From: Emiliania huxleyi CCMP1516
Taxonomy: Eukaryota; Haptophyta; Isochrysidales; Noelaerhabdaceae
Length of the DNA stretch: 29,343 nt
NCBI RefSeq assembly: GCF_000372725.1
Contig: NW_005199601.1
Span: forward strand, 857,526 to 886,868
Direction: 5' to 3'
Below are positions 1 to 7,984 of the stretch, in pieces (position 1 is the stretch's first letter; every line of letters starts with the position of its first letter). The notes beneath the pieces were generated by a model. That model ran no database searches. It saw only the letters and a program-made list of their open reading frames with translations, and had not been told where the DNA came from. The translations under genes were made by a program, and so were the position numbers.

Positions 1-209
1 AGCCCTCGTTGCGGTGCTGCCGACCAACGTCACACGCCACCGTGGCTGCCGCCCTCCGCCGCCCTCGCCGCGGCCGCCGCCCTCGCCTCCTCCCGCCGCC
101 GCCCTCCCCTCTGCCCAACGCGCCTCGCCGGCTCTGCACGGAGGCGCCGCGCTCCTTCGGGCGGGGACACACTCCTCCCTCCCCTCCCCCTCCCCCCCTC
201 TCCTTTCAG

Positions 210-302
210 GTGGGCGGGGGGCTCTTGCCTTCGGCTGAGCCGGAGGCGGCGGAGCTGCGTGTCGACGTGACCGACGGCCGCCTTCTCCTAGATGCGGAGC
301 AC
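210..302 (+). CDS. Possible internal exon of the first gene (unrecognised)
   Basis: A long pyrimidine tract (about 170-207) ending in TTTCAG at 204-209 looks like a 3' splice site. It is followed by an open frame of about 31 codons rich in acidic residues (an AEPEAAELRVDVTDG-type sequence). The frame then runs into decamer repeats that do not look coding. It may be an upstream exon of the gene ending at 1049. The donor is not clear: no GT lies at the expected place, and a GC donor near 302 is possible. CAGGTGGG at the same spot could instead be a donor. No family recognised. Confidence 0.25.
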
Positions 303-479
303 GGGCCACATCTCCCCACATCTCCCCAGATCTCCCCAGATCTCCCCAGATCTCCCCAGATCTCGAGGCCTAGATGAGGCTTCCAGATCGTCGTGCTCCA
401 ACTCGCACTCGAGAGGACACACCTCCCCATATCTCCCCATATCTCCCCATATCTCCCCCATATCTAGCACTCGAGAGGA
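303..479. repeat. Two decamer tandem arrays (AGATCTCCCC-type and ATATCTCCCC-type)
   Basis: Around 303-360 a 10-bp unit close to AGATCTCCCC is repeated five to six times. Around 421-465 a related unit, ATATCTCCCC, is repeated about four times. The second array sits between two exact 13-bp direct repeats (GCACTCGAGAGGA at 405-417 and 467-479), and an AG ends the array right at the second copy. A third decamer array with the core GATCTC occurs in an intron at about 12484-12523. The arrays are probably intronic. Confidence 0.7.
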
Positions 480-618
480 GACATACGCTACGTCCCACGT
501 CCTCCGCCGCACTGCACTGTCTTCACACCACTCGCAGCCCGCGTCTCCCCGCGGCGCTCCGAGCACTTGGCACGAGGAGAGCGTGCTCGCGCCCCGAGGG
601 CCGGCGTGTCCTCGTTAG

Positions 619-1049
619 GCCGCGCCTACTCCAAGGCAGACTTTGTCTCCTTCTACGGCGGGACGGCCGAGTGGGAGAGAAGCCCCGTCTACCACCCCCC
701 CGCGGGGCCGGGCGGCGCCGCCCCCTCCGAGCACCACAAGTCGGCAACCGAGGCAAAGGCGGAGGCGCTGCTCCACTCAAAGACGGGACAAAAGATGCAG
801 GCGGCCGCCGCTGACTGGGGCCTGCCCGCCAGCTCCGAGGACGCGGCAGAGCTCGACAAGCAGGCCGCCTCCTTCCTCGGCTCGTTTGTGACCGCCGCGC
901 CCGCCTCCGCCTCGCGGCCCCCGCGGCGCGGAGTGCCGGCGCTGGCTGTCGCCGGAGCCGCCGGCCTCGCGGCCGCCGCTCTCGCCGCGGCGTGGAAGGT
1001 GTCGGCGCGACGCCCAGCTGCGAGTCCGGCCGGCCCGTCGCTCGTCTGA
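619..1049 (+). CDS. Terminal exon of an unrecognised protein with a C-terminal membrane segment
   Basis: The frame opens after a candidate acceptor (CGTTAG at 613-618) and ends at a TGA at 1047-1049, about 143 codons. It starts with an aromatic stretch (SKADFVSFYGG), continues with a charged helical region (ATEAKAEALLHSK), and ends with one strongly hydrophobic Ala/Leu/Val segment at about 925-1000. Basic residues (PRR before, ARR after) and a short Ser/Pro-rich tail bracket that segment. This resembles a tail-anchored or type I membrane protein end. No family recognised. The N-terminal part must lie upstream, possibly including the exon at 210-302 and sequence left of the window. An overlapping long antisense frame (523-1290) is judged a GC-rich shadow. 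Confidence 0.45.
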
Positions 1050-1185
1050 GCGGCTCCCACGACCCCCCGGGGCGGGCCTGGTTGTCAGGCCAGGCAGGTG
1101 TGCCAGGATGCCGGAGGGCGGATCGCATACGGAAGGCGTGCATGCCAAAACCCCAGCGCTCGTGCGTCAACCACATGCAACATGC

Positions 1186-1206
1186 ACATGCACATGATGT
1201 GCATGT
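1186..1206. repeat. 21-bp palindrome
   Basis: Perfect 10-bp arms (ACATGCACAT and its complement ATGTGCATGT) around a single G. It lies just downstream of the first gene's stop. A 3'-end hairpin or protein-binding site is possible, but so is chance in a CATG-rich stretch. Confidence 0.6.
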
Positions 1207-1779
1207 CTCGCCACTCTGGTCCTGTGCTGTTGTGTCGGGGAAATCCATGCTTGTGTAGAGTAGAAGTCGGGTGCGTGCCTCTCGCTCCACAGCGCTAACT
1301 TACGCGTTACGGCTCGTAAACTTGCGATGTGTCGTGCTTTAGCGAGCGAAGTGGGTGAGACTGATGGTGCTCATTCGCCTTACATAGGGAGCGTTCAGCT
1401 GCACTGGGCGGGCTTCACAGGCATCAGGGTGGTGGCTGGTGCTAACGGTACAGACTACAGTACGGTAAGTCGGTAACATACGCGAAAGGAATCGACGCGA
1501 TGTGCAACCGGCGCAGGGCGAGACGAGGGAGGGAGCAGCGAGGACTTTGCGGAGATCAGCAGGAGGATGTACGAAGAGAGAGATTAGGAGCAGCAGGGAC
1601 CCGAGGGACCATGTGGAAGACGGCTAGTGCTAGTGCCTAGTCCGACACCCCCATCGGGAGGACACCCCGGCTAGTCGCCGACCACTGAGACACCCACAAA
1701 GAACCCTCGCCTGCACAAAGATCGCACGGGTGGGGACCTGTTCCTTTTTACCCCTCTCACAGAGAGTGCGCTTCTTGGG

Positions 1780-1952
1780 GCACTTGGAGTGCGGTTGGTA
1801 ACCGCACGCCCAGGGCCCCGGAGGGCCGGCGGGCCCGCGGGCCGGGGAGCTAAGAAGCGCACCCAGCGGGCCGGATGGTCGGGATTGCGGGCTAGAGAGC
1901 CCTAGCCCTGGGGGAGTGCGCGGTCGCAGGGCCATAACACGGGTCTTCGAGG
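1780..1952 (+). repeat. Dispersed repeat, copy A
   Basis: Shares ordered blocks with 27996-28160: GCACTTGGAGTGC at the left, GAAGCGCACCCAGCGGGCCG in the middle, AGAGAGCCCTAGCCC next, and ACACGGGTCT near the right end. Copy A has about 20-25 extra G/C-rich bases between the first two blocks. Both copies have the same orientation. It has no coding potential; a non-autonomous mobile element or structural RNA-derived repeat is possible. Confidence 0.75.
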
Positions 1953-2436
1953 GATACTCCGCGCTTTGGGTGTCCCCAGCGGCGGAGCGTCTTTATTATT
2001 TTATTCGTTATGCTCTGCAGCTGGCTTTCGGTGGAAGAGAGATGGCAGATGCCGTGCGCTCCCTCAAAGCTCAATCACGGGACGACAGACTTTGAGCTCT
2101 GGGAAGACACACCCGGCCAACGACCATGACACCGTAAAGCGTAATGCACACAACACTGTCAACAGCAGGGGCAGAGCTCAACTTAACTGTGAACGTTTTG
2201 AAGGCACATGGCACAATTAAGATGCGGTGGGCTCCGCACTGACTCTCATGACTTGCTACTTCACACTGTGCGTAGTCAGAATGTCTCTCTCGCGCAGATT
2301 ACGCTAGGTCTCAGACTTCCTAAGTCATACGGACCCGAGACTAACGCAAACCAGGCAGAGAGCAAGCCCCCTGCACAAATCGCAAGCCCACAGTGGCGCT
2401 CTAGCCGTTGCGGCCTCTCCGAGCTGCGCAGACACC

Positions 2437-2862
2437 TCAGCGTCCCCTCAGCGGCACCCTCACCACCATACTTGATGTGCCTCGCCCAATCTTTTGCTTC
2501 ACCGCCCGCGCCTCCTCCTGCGGCCCGGCGCGCTTGAACGATGGCGACCGCGGAGTGTTCTGGGCAGAGCAGTCGTCCTCCCGCTCGTCAGCGCCCGGAG
2601 TCCTCGGACGCTGCTCGGCCGAGACGGAGGGCTCGGCGGAGACGATGGCACTGGCAGGAGCGATAGCTGCGTCTCGGGCACCCAGGACATCTTCCCTTTT
2701 ACTCGCCCAGCCCAGGAACTCCAACGCCGCGCCAATGCAGAGCTCATCGTCCAACGACAGGAAGACGGAGAGGGCGTCAGGGCAGACCTCTGAGGCGGTT
2801 GTCACGGACTGAAGCGACGAGTTGCAGCCAGCCACTTCACATTCCGACAGCGAGGCCGGCAT
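2437..2862 (-). CDS. Hypothetical protein, 141 aa
   Basis: Frame from ATG (2860-2862) to TGA (2437-2439). The N-terminal third has Cys residues and a hydrophobic run that could be a short helical domain (around SVFLSLDDELCIGAALEFLGWA). The rest is Ser/Pro/Arg-rich and probably disordered. The frame stays open upstream to 3024, but this ATG gives the most protein-like N-terminus. A competing plus-strand frame (2408-2812) overlaps it. No family recognised and no neighbour suggests a role. The weak F-box feel of the LSLDDEL segment is not enough to call it. Confidence 0.25.
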   Translation of the reverse strand: MPASLSECEVAGCNSSLQSVTTASEVCPDALSVFLSLDDELCIGAALEFLGWASKREDVLGARDAAIAPASAIVSAEPSVSAEQRPRTPGADEREDDCSAQNTPRSPSFKRAGPQEEARAVKQKIGRGTSSMVVRVPLRGR

Positions 2863-3403
2863 ATCGCGAGCTCGCTGACGGCGTCGAAAGGTGTCGTTTC
2901 CTCTGGGACGCAACAACGACGAAAGGACCAACAAACAACGAGTCGTTATAGTCGAGCGCGTCGGAGAGTTGTTTCGAGATAGCGAGCCGCCGAGTGCAAA
3001 CCAGTTAAGAGCAACCGCCACCAACGGACGGCCGTATTAACCGCAGTGGAGGAACCGCGTTTAGGAACCGAGATCTATGTGTGTGGTGGCGCCACAGCTG
3101 GCTATGCGCGGGCCTGCCGCTCGCCGCCGCCCTCTTTGCCGTCGTCCGCTCGCAGCTCTTCTTGCTGTCTAACCCTCGTAAAATTCTTTTGAGGCTAAGA
3201 TTCTGTATGCATATCTGTGCGACCCCCTGGGTTGTAAAATTCTTTTGCAAGGCGTCTCTGGCCCGATAAAGCGCATCCCATTTTATGCAAAGCTGACGCT
3301 CGCCCGCCGTCGCCAGTGATATCGTCCTGTCACGTCGACGTAGGCGCTCCTCGTCAGCCTCGACGTCGGCCGCTCTCGCTCCCCATCCTGAGCGTGTCGT
3401 CTC
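2863..3403. other. Non-coding region upstream of the dioxygenase/glycosyltransferase gene
   Basis: No gene seen. This 540-bp stretch is less GC-rich than its surroundings and holds the duplicated GTAAAATTCTTTTG motif (3178-3191 and 3234-3247). It probably contains the promoter and 5' leader of the gene starting at 3404. Confidence 0.4.
3178..3247 (+). promoter_or_regulatory. Paired GTAAAATTCTTTTG motif
   Basis: Two identical 14-mers, GTAAAATTCTTTTG, start 56 bp apart, about 157-226 bp before the ATG at 3404. A shorter pair of the same core (GTAATTCTTTT) lies just before the start at 7985. Such AT-rich repeated words stand out in this GC-rich DNA. A regulatory role is inference. Confidence 0.35.
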
Positions 3404-5356
3404 ATGCTCTGCATGCTGCTTTTCATCGCGTCCGAGGCTCGACCGCCAGCAGGCATTGCGTCATCATTCAAGGAGCATGGCTATGTTGTCTTGCCTAATT
3501 TCTTTGTCAGCTCAGAGCTCACACTCATCCGAAAGCTCATACACTCCAGCCTGGATGTGCTCCCTTGGGAGCGCAGCATCCAACCAGGCAAAACGTGGGG
3601 CCTCACGGCTCCCGACCTCGTCGGCAGCCATGGCACATTTGCGCCACTGCTTCCGGCGGTCAGCCTATCACTTGGCAAGCCGCGGCTGCACGACGCGCTC
3701 CGCGCCGCACTCAGCGGGTCAAGCTACGTATTTGCCGACATGGGCGAGCTGCAGATCAATCGCACAAGCGGTTGGCACCGCGACATCCTGCATGGGGCCG
3801 ATGCGTCCGCGTACACCAACTACGATTTGTGGGCGGAGCCAGGTTCGGGCGAAGCCTATAACATGGTGCGACTCAGCGTCTACTTTGAGGACCACGATGG
3901 CGATGGCGGCGGACTGCATGTGTACCCAGGCTCGCACCAACAAAAGGGCTGCAAATCAAGGCGCTGCAGTGGTGCACAGCCGTTTATCGAGGTGCCGCAA
4001 GAGTTACTCAAGGTGGCCACACCGACGATACTCCGGCTGCACGAAGGCGATGCTGTGCTCTTTGATATGCGCCTAATTCACCGCGACCTCTTTGACCCCG
4101 CCACGGGAGGCGAATGCACGTCCTTACAGCTGACATTTGGGGCGCGCAACGTATTCACCGAGGAGTGGCGCGCCGGAGACAAGCTGAGGAGGGCGCGCGT
4201 CCTAGCGAAAGCAATTGAGAAAGGCGCTGCAACTACGCCACTTCTTCAGGCGAATGCGGCCGGGGGCGAGGAAAGAAATACAGGAACGTGCAAACTCGTG
4301 AGGCAGGCAAGCGTCGCGCCGTGCGAGCTCGGCCGCAGCTTCGGGTGTGACGCTGCGAACGGCAGCATGTGGGTCGCCAACTGTCGCGGAACGTTTCGCT
4401 GCGCAGGGATCAAGGTGCCCTGCGGGTATCCTCCCGGTCGTCCAGCGTACAACTGCTCGTGCGCTACACCTGCTCGTGCGCAGGGCCGACGGGCGATGCG
4501 GCAGGCGAATCAGCGAACGCATTTGCGTGGCCGTGTCGTCGCGATCTGCGGCCCCGCTAGTTACGTCTCTTCATCGAGCGACGCAATGGGCATAGCACAC
4601 CTCAGCAATGCGGTGGAACACGTTGTGCACCTGAACACGCGCGTAGAGGCCGGGCGGATGCGATTGCCGCCTGGGTGCTCAACGCGCTCCGACACCGTGT
4701 ATCACGCCGGGGCAGTGCTTGGCGTCAAGGTGGGGGGCGTAGATCGTGCCACTGCGTACAACGCGCTCACCGCCGAAACCGTGCGTGCCTACTACGACGG
4801 CGGGGTCCAGGAGATCGTCCTCGCCGTCGAGTCTAGAAGTGTCCAACGCACAGTCAACTTCGATGCGCTCAGCCGTGGGTTCAGCGGGTCAGGCATGCGC
4901 TTCCGCAAGCTCAAGCCTTCGGATGTTGGCGGCGACGAGCATCGACACTTGCGCACTGGCATGAAGGCTCTGCTTGATGTGCTGCGGCAGCGCCCCGCCG
5001 CGGTGCTCTTGTTCGGCTTCGACTTCTATAGCGGCACCGACTTGGGCTTTTCAGACTATTATCGTGGCGTCAGCACGCCTCTATCGTCATTCCACTCTAC
5101 ACGGGATGAGCTGCTACTCTTCCGCCGTCTGCTGAGGCAGCATCGCAACACTCTCTTCATCGACAGCAAGCTGGCTCGAGTGCTCGAACAGCACTTTGCA
5201 TTACCTTTTACCTATGCCCGCACGAGCCCGAACGCTACACTGCCGTCTTTTCTCGCGCGTGATGTAACGCCCACCGCTTTCGTTTGGCTGTCGCCACCCG
5301 TCGCGCCGCCGGCGCCGCGGCCGATCCTTCGGTACGCTCACCGACGACCCGAATAG
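3404..5356 (+). CDS. Secretory-type composite protein: phytanoyl-CoA-dioxygenase-like + Cys-rich module + sialyltransferase-like (GT29-like) domain
   Basis: Starts MLCMLLFIASEA, a short hydrophobic N-terminus that suits entry to the secretory path. Residues about 15-270 resemble the PhyH family of Fe(II)/2-oxoglutarate dioxygenases: HxD motif in GWHRD (H125, D127) and distal His in RLIHRD (H226), followed by a GGLHVYPGSH-type turn region. Residues about 290-365 form a Cys-rich module with SMWVANCRGTFRC, reminiscent of DUF3011-type 'GCR' modules. Residues about 375-620 resemble GT29 sialyltransferases: VVAICGPASY start, a TVYHAG motif, LLFGFDFYSG, and a late HSTRDE. This suggests a Golgi enzyme that modifies glycans, with an unusual oxygenase partner. 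The frame ends at TAG (5354-5356), but coding-type sequence resumes at once in another frame, so splicing into the next entry is likely. Substrates cannot be told from sequence. Confidence 0.65.
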   Translation: MLCMLLFIASEARPPAGIASSFKEHGYVVLPNFFVSSELTLIRKLIHSSLDVLPWERSIQPGKTWGLTAPDLVGSHGTFAPLLPAVSLSLGKPRLHDALRAALSGSSYVFADMGELQINRTSGWHRDILHGADASAYTNYDLWAEPGSGEAYNMVRLSVYFEDHDGDGGGLHVYPGSHQQKGCKSRRCSGAQPFIEVPQELLKVATPTILRLHEGDAVLFDMRLIHRDLFDPATGGECTSLQLTFGARNVFTEEWRAGDKLRRARVLAKAIEKGAATTPLLQANAAGGEERNTGTCKLVRQASVAPCELGRSFGCDAANGSMWVANCRGTFRCAGIKVPCGYPPGRPAYNCSCATPARAQGRRAMRQANQRTHLRGRVVAICGPASYVSSSSDAMGIAHLSNAVEHVVHLNTRVEAGRMRLPPGCSTRSDTVYHAGAVLGVKVGGVDRATAYNALTAETVRAYYDGGVQEIVLAVESRSVQRTVNFDALSRGFSGSGMRFRKLKPSDVGGDEHRHLRTGMKALLDVLRQRPAAVLLFGFDFYSGTDLGFSDYYRGVSTPLSSFHSTRDELLLFRRLLRQHRNTLFIDSKLARVLEQHFALPFTYARTSPNATLPSFLARDVTPTAFVWLSPPVAPPAPRPILRYAHRRPE

Positions 5357-5414
5357 CGCAACGCCGCCGTGGACCGCGTGCCGCTGCAACCTCGGTGCGG
5401 CCGTGCGTCTCAGC

Positions 5415-6131
5415 TCCGCTGGCGCGCTGGACCGGGCGCTGCGCGTGCACGCGCCGCCGGATTGGAGCCCGAGCGCAATCGCGCCGCATCGACACCGCCA
5501 TCCCAACTCCACGCTAGTCAACGTCGCGCAGCCGGGGTCGCCGCTCGGCGTGTACCGGACGTGCACGCGGCAGCTCGTGCCGCCGCGCGCCGACGTCATC
5601 GTAGTCGACGCGGCGGTCATCGACGAGCAGCGCTCCAACCTGGAGAATGTGCTGCGGCGGCTGCTCGCGCTGCAGGGCGCGCCGGCGGTGATCCTCGCCA
5701 ACTTCGTGCGCTGGTGCGACCCCGAGGTTGGGCCGTGTGACGCCCGTTGCCAGCGCATGCCGGAGCACGTGCGCCTCAAGTCCAACCGCCAGATGGCCGC
5801 AGATGGTTCGTGCTACCAGCAGCCGTACCTCAACTCGAGCCTCGCGCGGGCGGCGCGGCGCGAGGCTCCGCTGAACGAGCTGGCAGACCACTACGACCTG
5901 CCCGTCCTCTCGGCGCGCGCCGCCTTCTCCGACGCCGTCGCGCGCGGCCTCGCCGGCTTCGATTCGCGGAACCTCACGAGCGACAGCCTGCACCCGCCCT
6001 TTTGCACGCTGGACGACTTGGAGCGCGGCGGGCACGGCGCCTGCCGCGGTTCGCTGCTCCTGAGCAGCCTGGTGGTGTCGTACGTGCACTCCGTGTTCGA
6101 CGCCGCCCGCTCGCCTCACGCGCACGTCTGA
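5415..6131 (+). CDS. SGNH-hydrolase-like domain, probably the 3' exon of the preceding gene
   Basis: The frame is open from 5268 to the TGA at 6129-6131. It resembles SGNH/GDSL esterases: the NVAQPGSPLGVYRTC segment fits the block II region, ADVIVVDAAVID fits the 'VE-AVND' strand, and SDSLHPP near the end fits the DxxH block with catalytic Asp/His. The first block (GDS with the catalytic Ser) is not visible, so the domain is either N-terminally truncated or inactive. A GT-AG intron at 5332-5413 (82 nt, GTACGC...CTCAG) would join it in frame to the preceding coding region and remove the TAG; this is a proposal. The alternatives are a frameshift or a separate gene with an unseen first exon. Several Cys and NxS/T sites fit a luminal or secreted domain. 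Confidence 0.5.
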   Translation, partial: SAGALDRALRVHAPPDWSPSAIAPHRHRHPNSTLVNVAQPGSPLGVYRTCTRQLVPPRADVIVVDAAVIDEQRSNLENVLRRLLALQGAPAVILANFVRWCDPEVGPCDARCQRMPEHVRLKSNRQMAADGSCYQQPYLNSSLARAARREAPLNELADHYDLPVLSARAAFSDAVARGLAGFDSRNLTSDSLHPPFCTLDDLERGGHGACRGSLLLSSLVVSYVHSVFDAARSPHAHV

Positions 6132-6613
6132 CTAGCACCGGCTGGAAGGGCTCTGCTAACGACTCGTCCACCGAGCTGAGTGCCGCCCTCGCCGGCCTGC
6201 TGGCACTGCATATCCCGCTCGTCTGCGCGTTGCACGGCGAGGTGAGTGGACCGGGGATGGTGCTGAGCGAGGCCGCAGATTACCGGGTCGCCGAGGGGCG
6301 GAGAGCAGTGCGGCTCGTGGCGGCCTGTCTCAAGAGAGCAGGCAGGGCGTCGAGGCCGCCTCGGAGCGAGCGCTCGAGTTTGCTGCGTGGCTGGCGGTAC
6401 AATCCTGCTCGACCGGCTCGGGCGTGGCTTCCCATTCGTCGACGACTGCGTCTGGAGCCCGCCGACATCCGAGGACGGAGGGTGGCCGCCACCCCTACCG
6501 CCGCCGCGCTAGCTTTGTGTTTACCATCTACGTATGCGTCTCTTAGGGTATCTGAAACAGACTCACTGTCAAGTCTAAAAAAAGAAAAATCGCGCGCAAG
6601 GATCCCTACGCGG
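6132..6613. other. Intergenic region before the kelch gene
   Basis: The frame is open through much of this stretch, but the translation is Arg/Ala-rich and lacks any domain. The last 80 bp become AT-richer (a run of A near 6578-6590), as expected for a leader just before the ATG at 6614. No other element seen. Confidence 0.45.
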
Positions 6614-7777
6614 ATGGCCTCCCACCGCATCGGCGCGCGCGTCGCGGGCCTCTCGCCAGAGCAGCTGTGCGCCATCATCGAGGCGCAGGCGGGCGCGAGC
6701 GCCGCCGCGCTGCGCGTGGCTGAGGAGCACGCCACACGGCTCGTGGAGCAGCCCGAGTGGGTGCTCTCCGAGGTCCTCCTCTCGCCGGACCTCGCCCCGC
6801 ACATCCTCGCCCAGCTGCCGACCAAGGAGCACGCCGCCAAGGGGACGTGCCGCGCGTGGCGCCGTGGCTGGAAGGAGACGCTGAAGAAGCGCGAGAGGCC
6901 GCGCCTGCTCGTGTTCGGCGGCCGCGGCAGCGAGGGTGGGACTGTCAACTCGCTGGAGCGGTACGACCCGTCAACGAATGAGTGGGAGGGGGAGGCTGTG
7001 GCACCGATGCCGACGGCACGCACGGGCGCGTGCATGGCGGTGCTCGACGGCAAGCTGTACGCGGCGGGCGGCGAGACTGAGGCCGACGGCGCAACTTCCA
7101 ACCTGGTGGAGCGGTACGACCTGGCGACGACGTCTTGGGAGGCGGTGGCGCCGATGGTGACACCACACGAGGCTCACGCCGTGGCGGTGCTCGTTGGCAA
7201 GCTGTATACTGTTGGCGGGTACGACGACGACAGCGGCGTCCTCAGCTCGGTCGAGCGGTACGACCCGGCGTTGGGTGTGTGGGAGGCGGTGGCGCCGATG
7301 GCGGCGGCGCGGATGGATCACGCCGTGGCGGTGCTCGACGGCAAGCTGTACGCTGTGGGAGGCTTCAACGACGAAGCCTTCCTCAGCTCAGTCGAGCGGT
7401 ACGACCCTGCGGTGGGTGCGTGGGAGGCGGTGGCGCCGATGGCGACGACGCGGTATGGTCACGCCGTGGCGGCGCTCGACGGCAAGCTGTACGCTGTGGG
7501 AGGCCGCAACTACGACAGCGGCATCCTCAGCTCAGTCGAGCGGTACGACCCTGTGGTGGGTGCGTGGGAGGAGGTGGCGCCGATGGCGGAGGAGCGGGAC
7601 GGACTCACTGTGACGGTTCTCGACGGCAAGCTGTACGCTGTGGGCGGGTACAACAACAACGACGGCGGCGACAATCGCCTCAGCTCAGTCGAGCGGTACG
7701 ACCCAGCGTTGGATGCGTGGGAAGCGGTGGTTCCGATGGCGGCGGCGCGGAGGAAGGCTTTCGCTGGTAAGATGTAG
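6614..7777 (+). CDS. F-box-like/kelch-repeat protein, 387 aa
   Basis: Starts at ATG 6614 (MASHRIGARVAG) after a non-coding-looking stretch; stop TAG at 7775-7777. Residues about 45-92 resemble an F-box (VLSEVLLSPDLAPHILAQL ... CRAWRRGW). From about residue 96 to the end there are six kelch repeats with the pattern KLYAVGG ... LSSVERYDP ... WEAVAPM, each about 48 residues. Such a set would form a six-bladed beta-propeller. F-box/kelch proteins usually act as substrate receptors of SCF-type E3 ubiquitin ligases, with the propeller binding the target; that role here is inferred from architecture. The last repeat ends abruptly (RRKAFAGKM), so it may close the propeller with the first strand. Repeats 3-6 are very alike at the DNA level. 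Confidence 0.85.
   Translation: MASHRIGARVAGLSPEQLCAIIEAQAGASAAALRVAEEHATRLVEQPEWVLSEVLLSPDLAPHILAQLPTKEHAAKGTCRAWRRGWKETLKKRERPRLLVFGGRGSEGGTVNSLERYDPSTNEWEGEAVAPMPTARTGACMAVLDGKLYAAGGETEADGATSNLVERYDLATTSWEAVAPMVTPHEAHAVAVLVGKLYTVGGYDDDSGVLSSVERYDPALGVWEAVAPMAAARMDHAVAVLDGKLYAVGGFNDEAFLSSVERYDPAVGAWEAVAPMATTRYGHAVAALDGKLYAVGGRNYDSGILSSVERYDPVVGAWEEVAPMAEERDGLTVTVLDGKLYAVGGYNNNDGGDNRLSSVERYDPALDAWEAVVPMAAARRKAFAGKM
6903..7770 (+). repeat. Six tandem kelch units, about 144-147 bp period
   Basis: The sequence GACGGCAAGCTGTACGC recurs at about 7045, 7335, 7480 and 7622, with a variant at about 7192. The flanking TCGAGCGGTACGACCC recurs in the same phase. The high DNA identity suggests recent duplication or gene conversion among the blades. 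Confidence 0.8.
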
Positions 7778-7928
7778 TCGCCGTTGTAAGCGTGCTAGCC
7801 CCACGGCGTGGAGTGTGCTGAAGTCCTCGCCTGAGTGTGCTGCGCGTTCGTGCCCCCGCCGCTTTCCACAGCCGCCAGCCCTGGTCGTGCCAGTGTGCTG
7901 TGAGAGAGGGAGTCGTACCTTTCATTGC

Positions 7929-7966
7929 GTAATTCTTTTGTGTGCTGGATCGACGTAATTCTTTTC
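7929..7966 (+). promoter_or_regulatory. Paired GTAATTCTTTT motif
   Basis: GTAATTCTTTTG at 7929 and GTAATTCTTTTC at 7955, 26 bp apart and just upstream of the ATG at 7985. The core matches the pair at 3178 and 3234. It could be a shared promoter element or an initiator-type motif; function is inferred. Confidence 0.35.
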
Positions 7967-7984
7967 TGGTCGCGGCGACTGTGT

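Larger units (their letters stand above)
1050..2436. other. Non-coding stretch
   Basis: No convincing gene. Contents: a 21-bp near-perfect palindrome at 1186-1206, about 140 bp past the preceding stop; CA/TG-rich sequence around it; and one copy of a dispersed repeat at 1780-1952. The short frames here lack family signatures and composition that would argue for coding. Confidence 0.5.

Noticed and set aside
303..479. CRISPR array
   Set aside because: The repeats are contiguous 10-mers without unique spacers, in a eukaryotic context.
523..1290. Minus-strand 255-residue frame
   Set aside because: Arg/Pro-rich composition shadow; the plus strand has a membrane-segment-containing terminal exon.
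6280..7101. Minus-strand 273-residue frame over the kelch gene
   Set aside because: Ser/Arg-rich with no motif, and opposite a clear F-box-like/kelch coding region.
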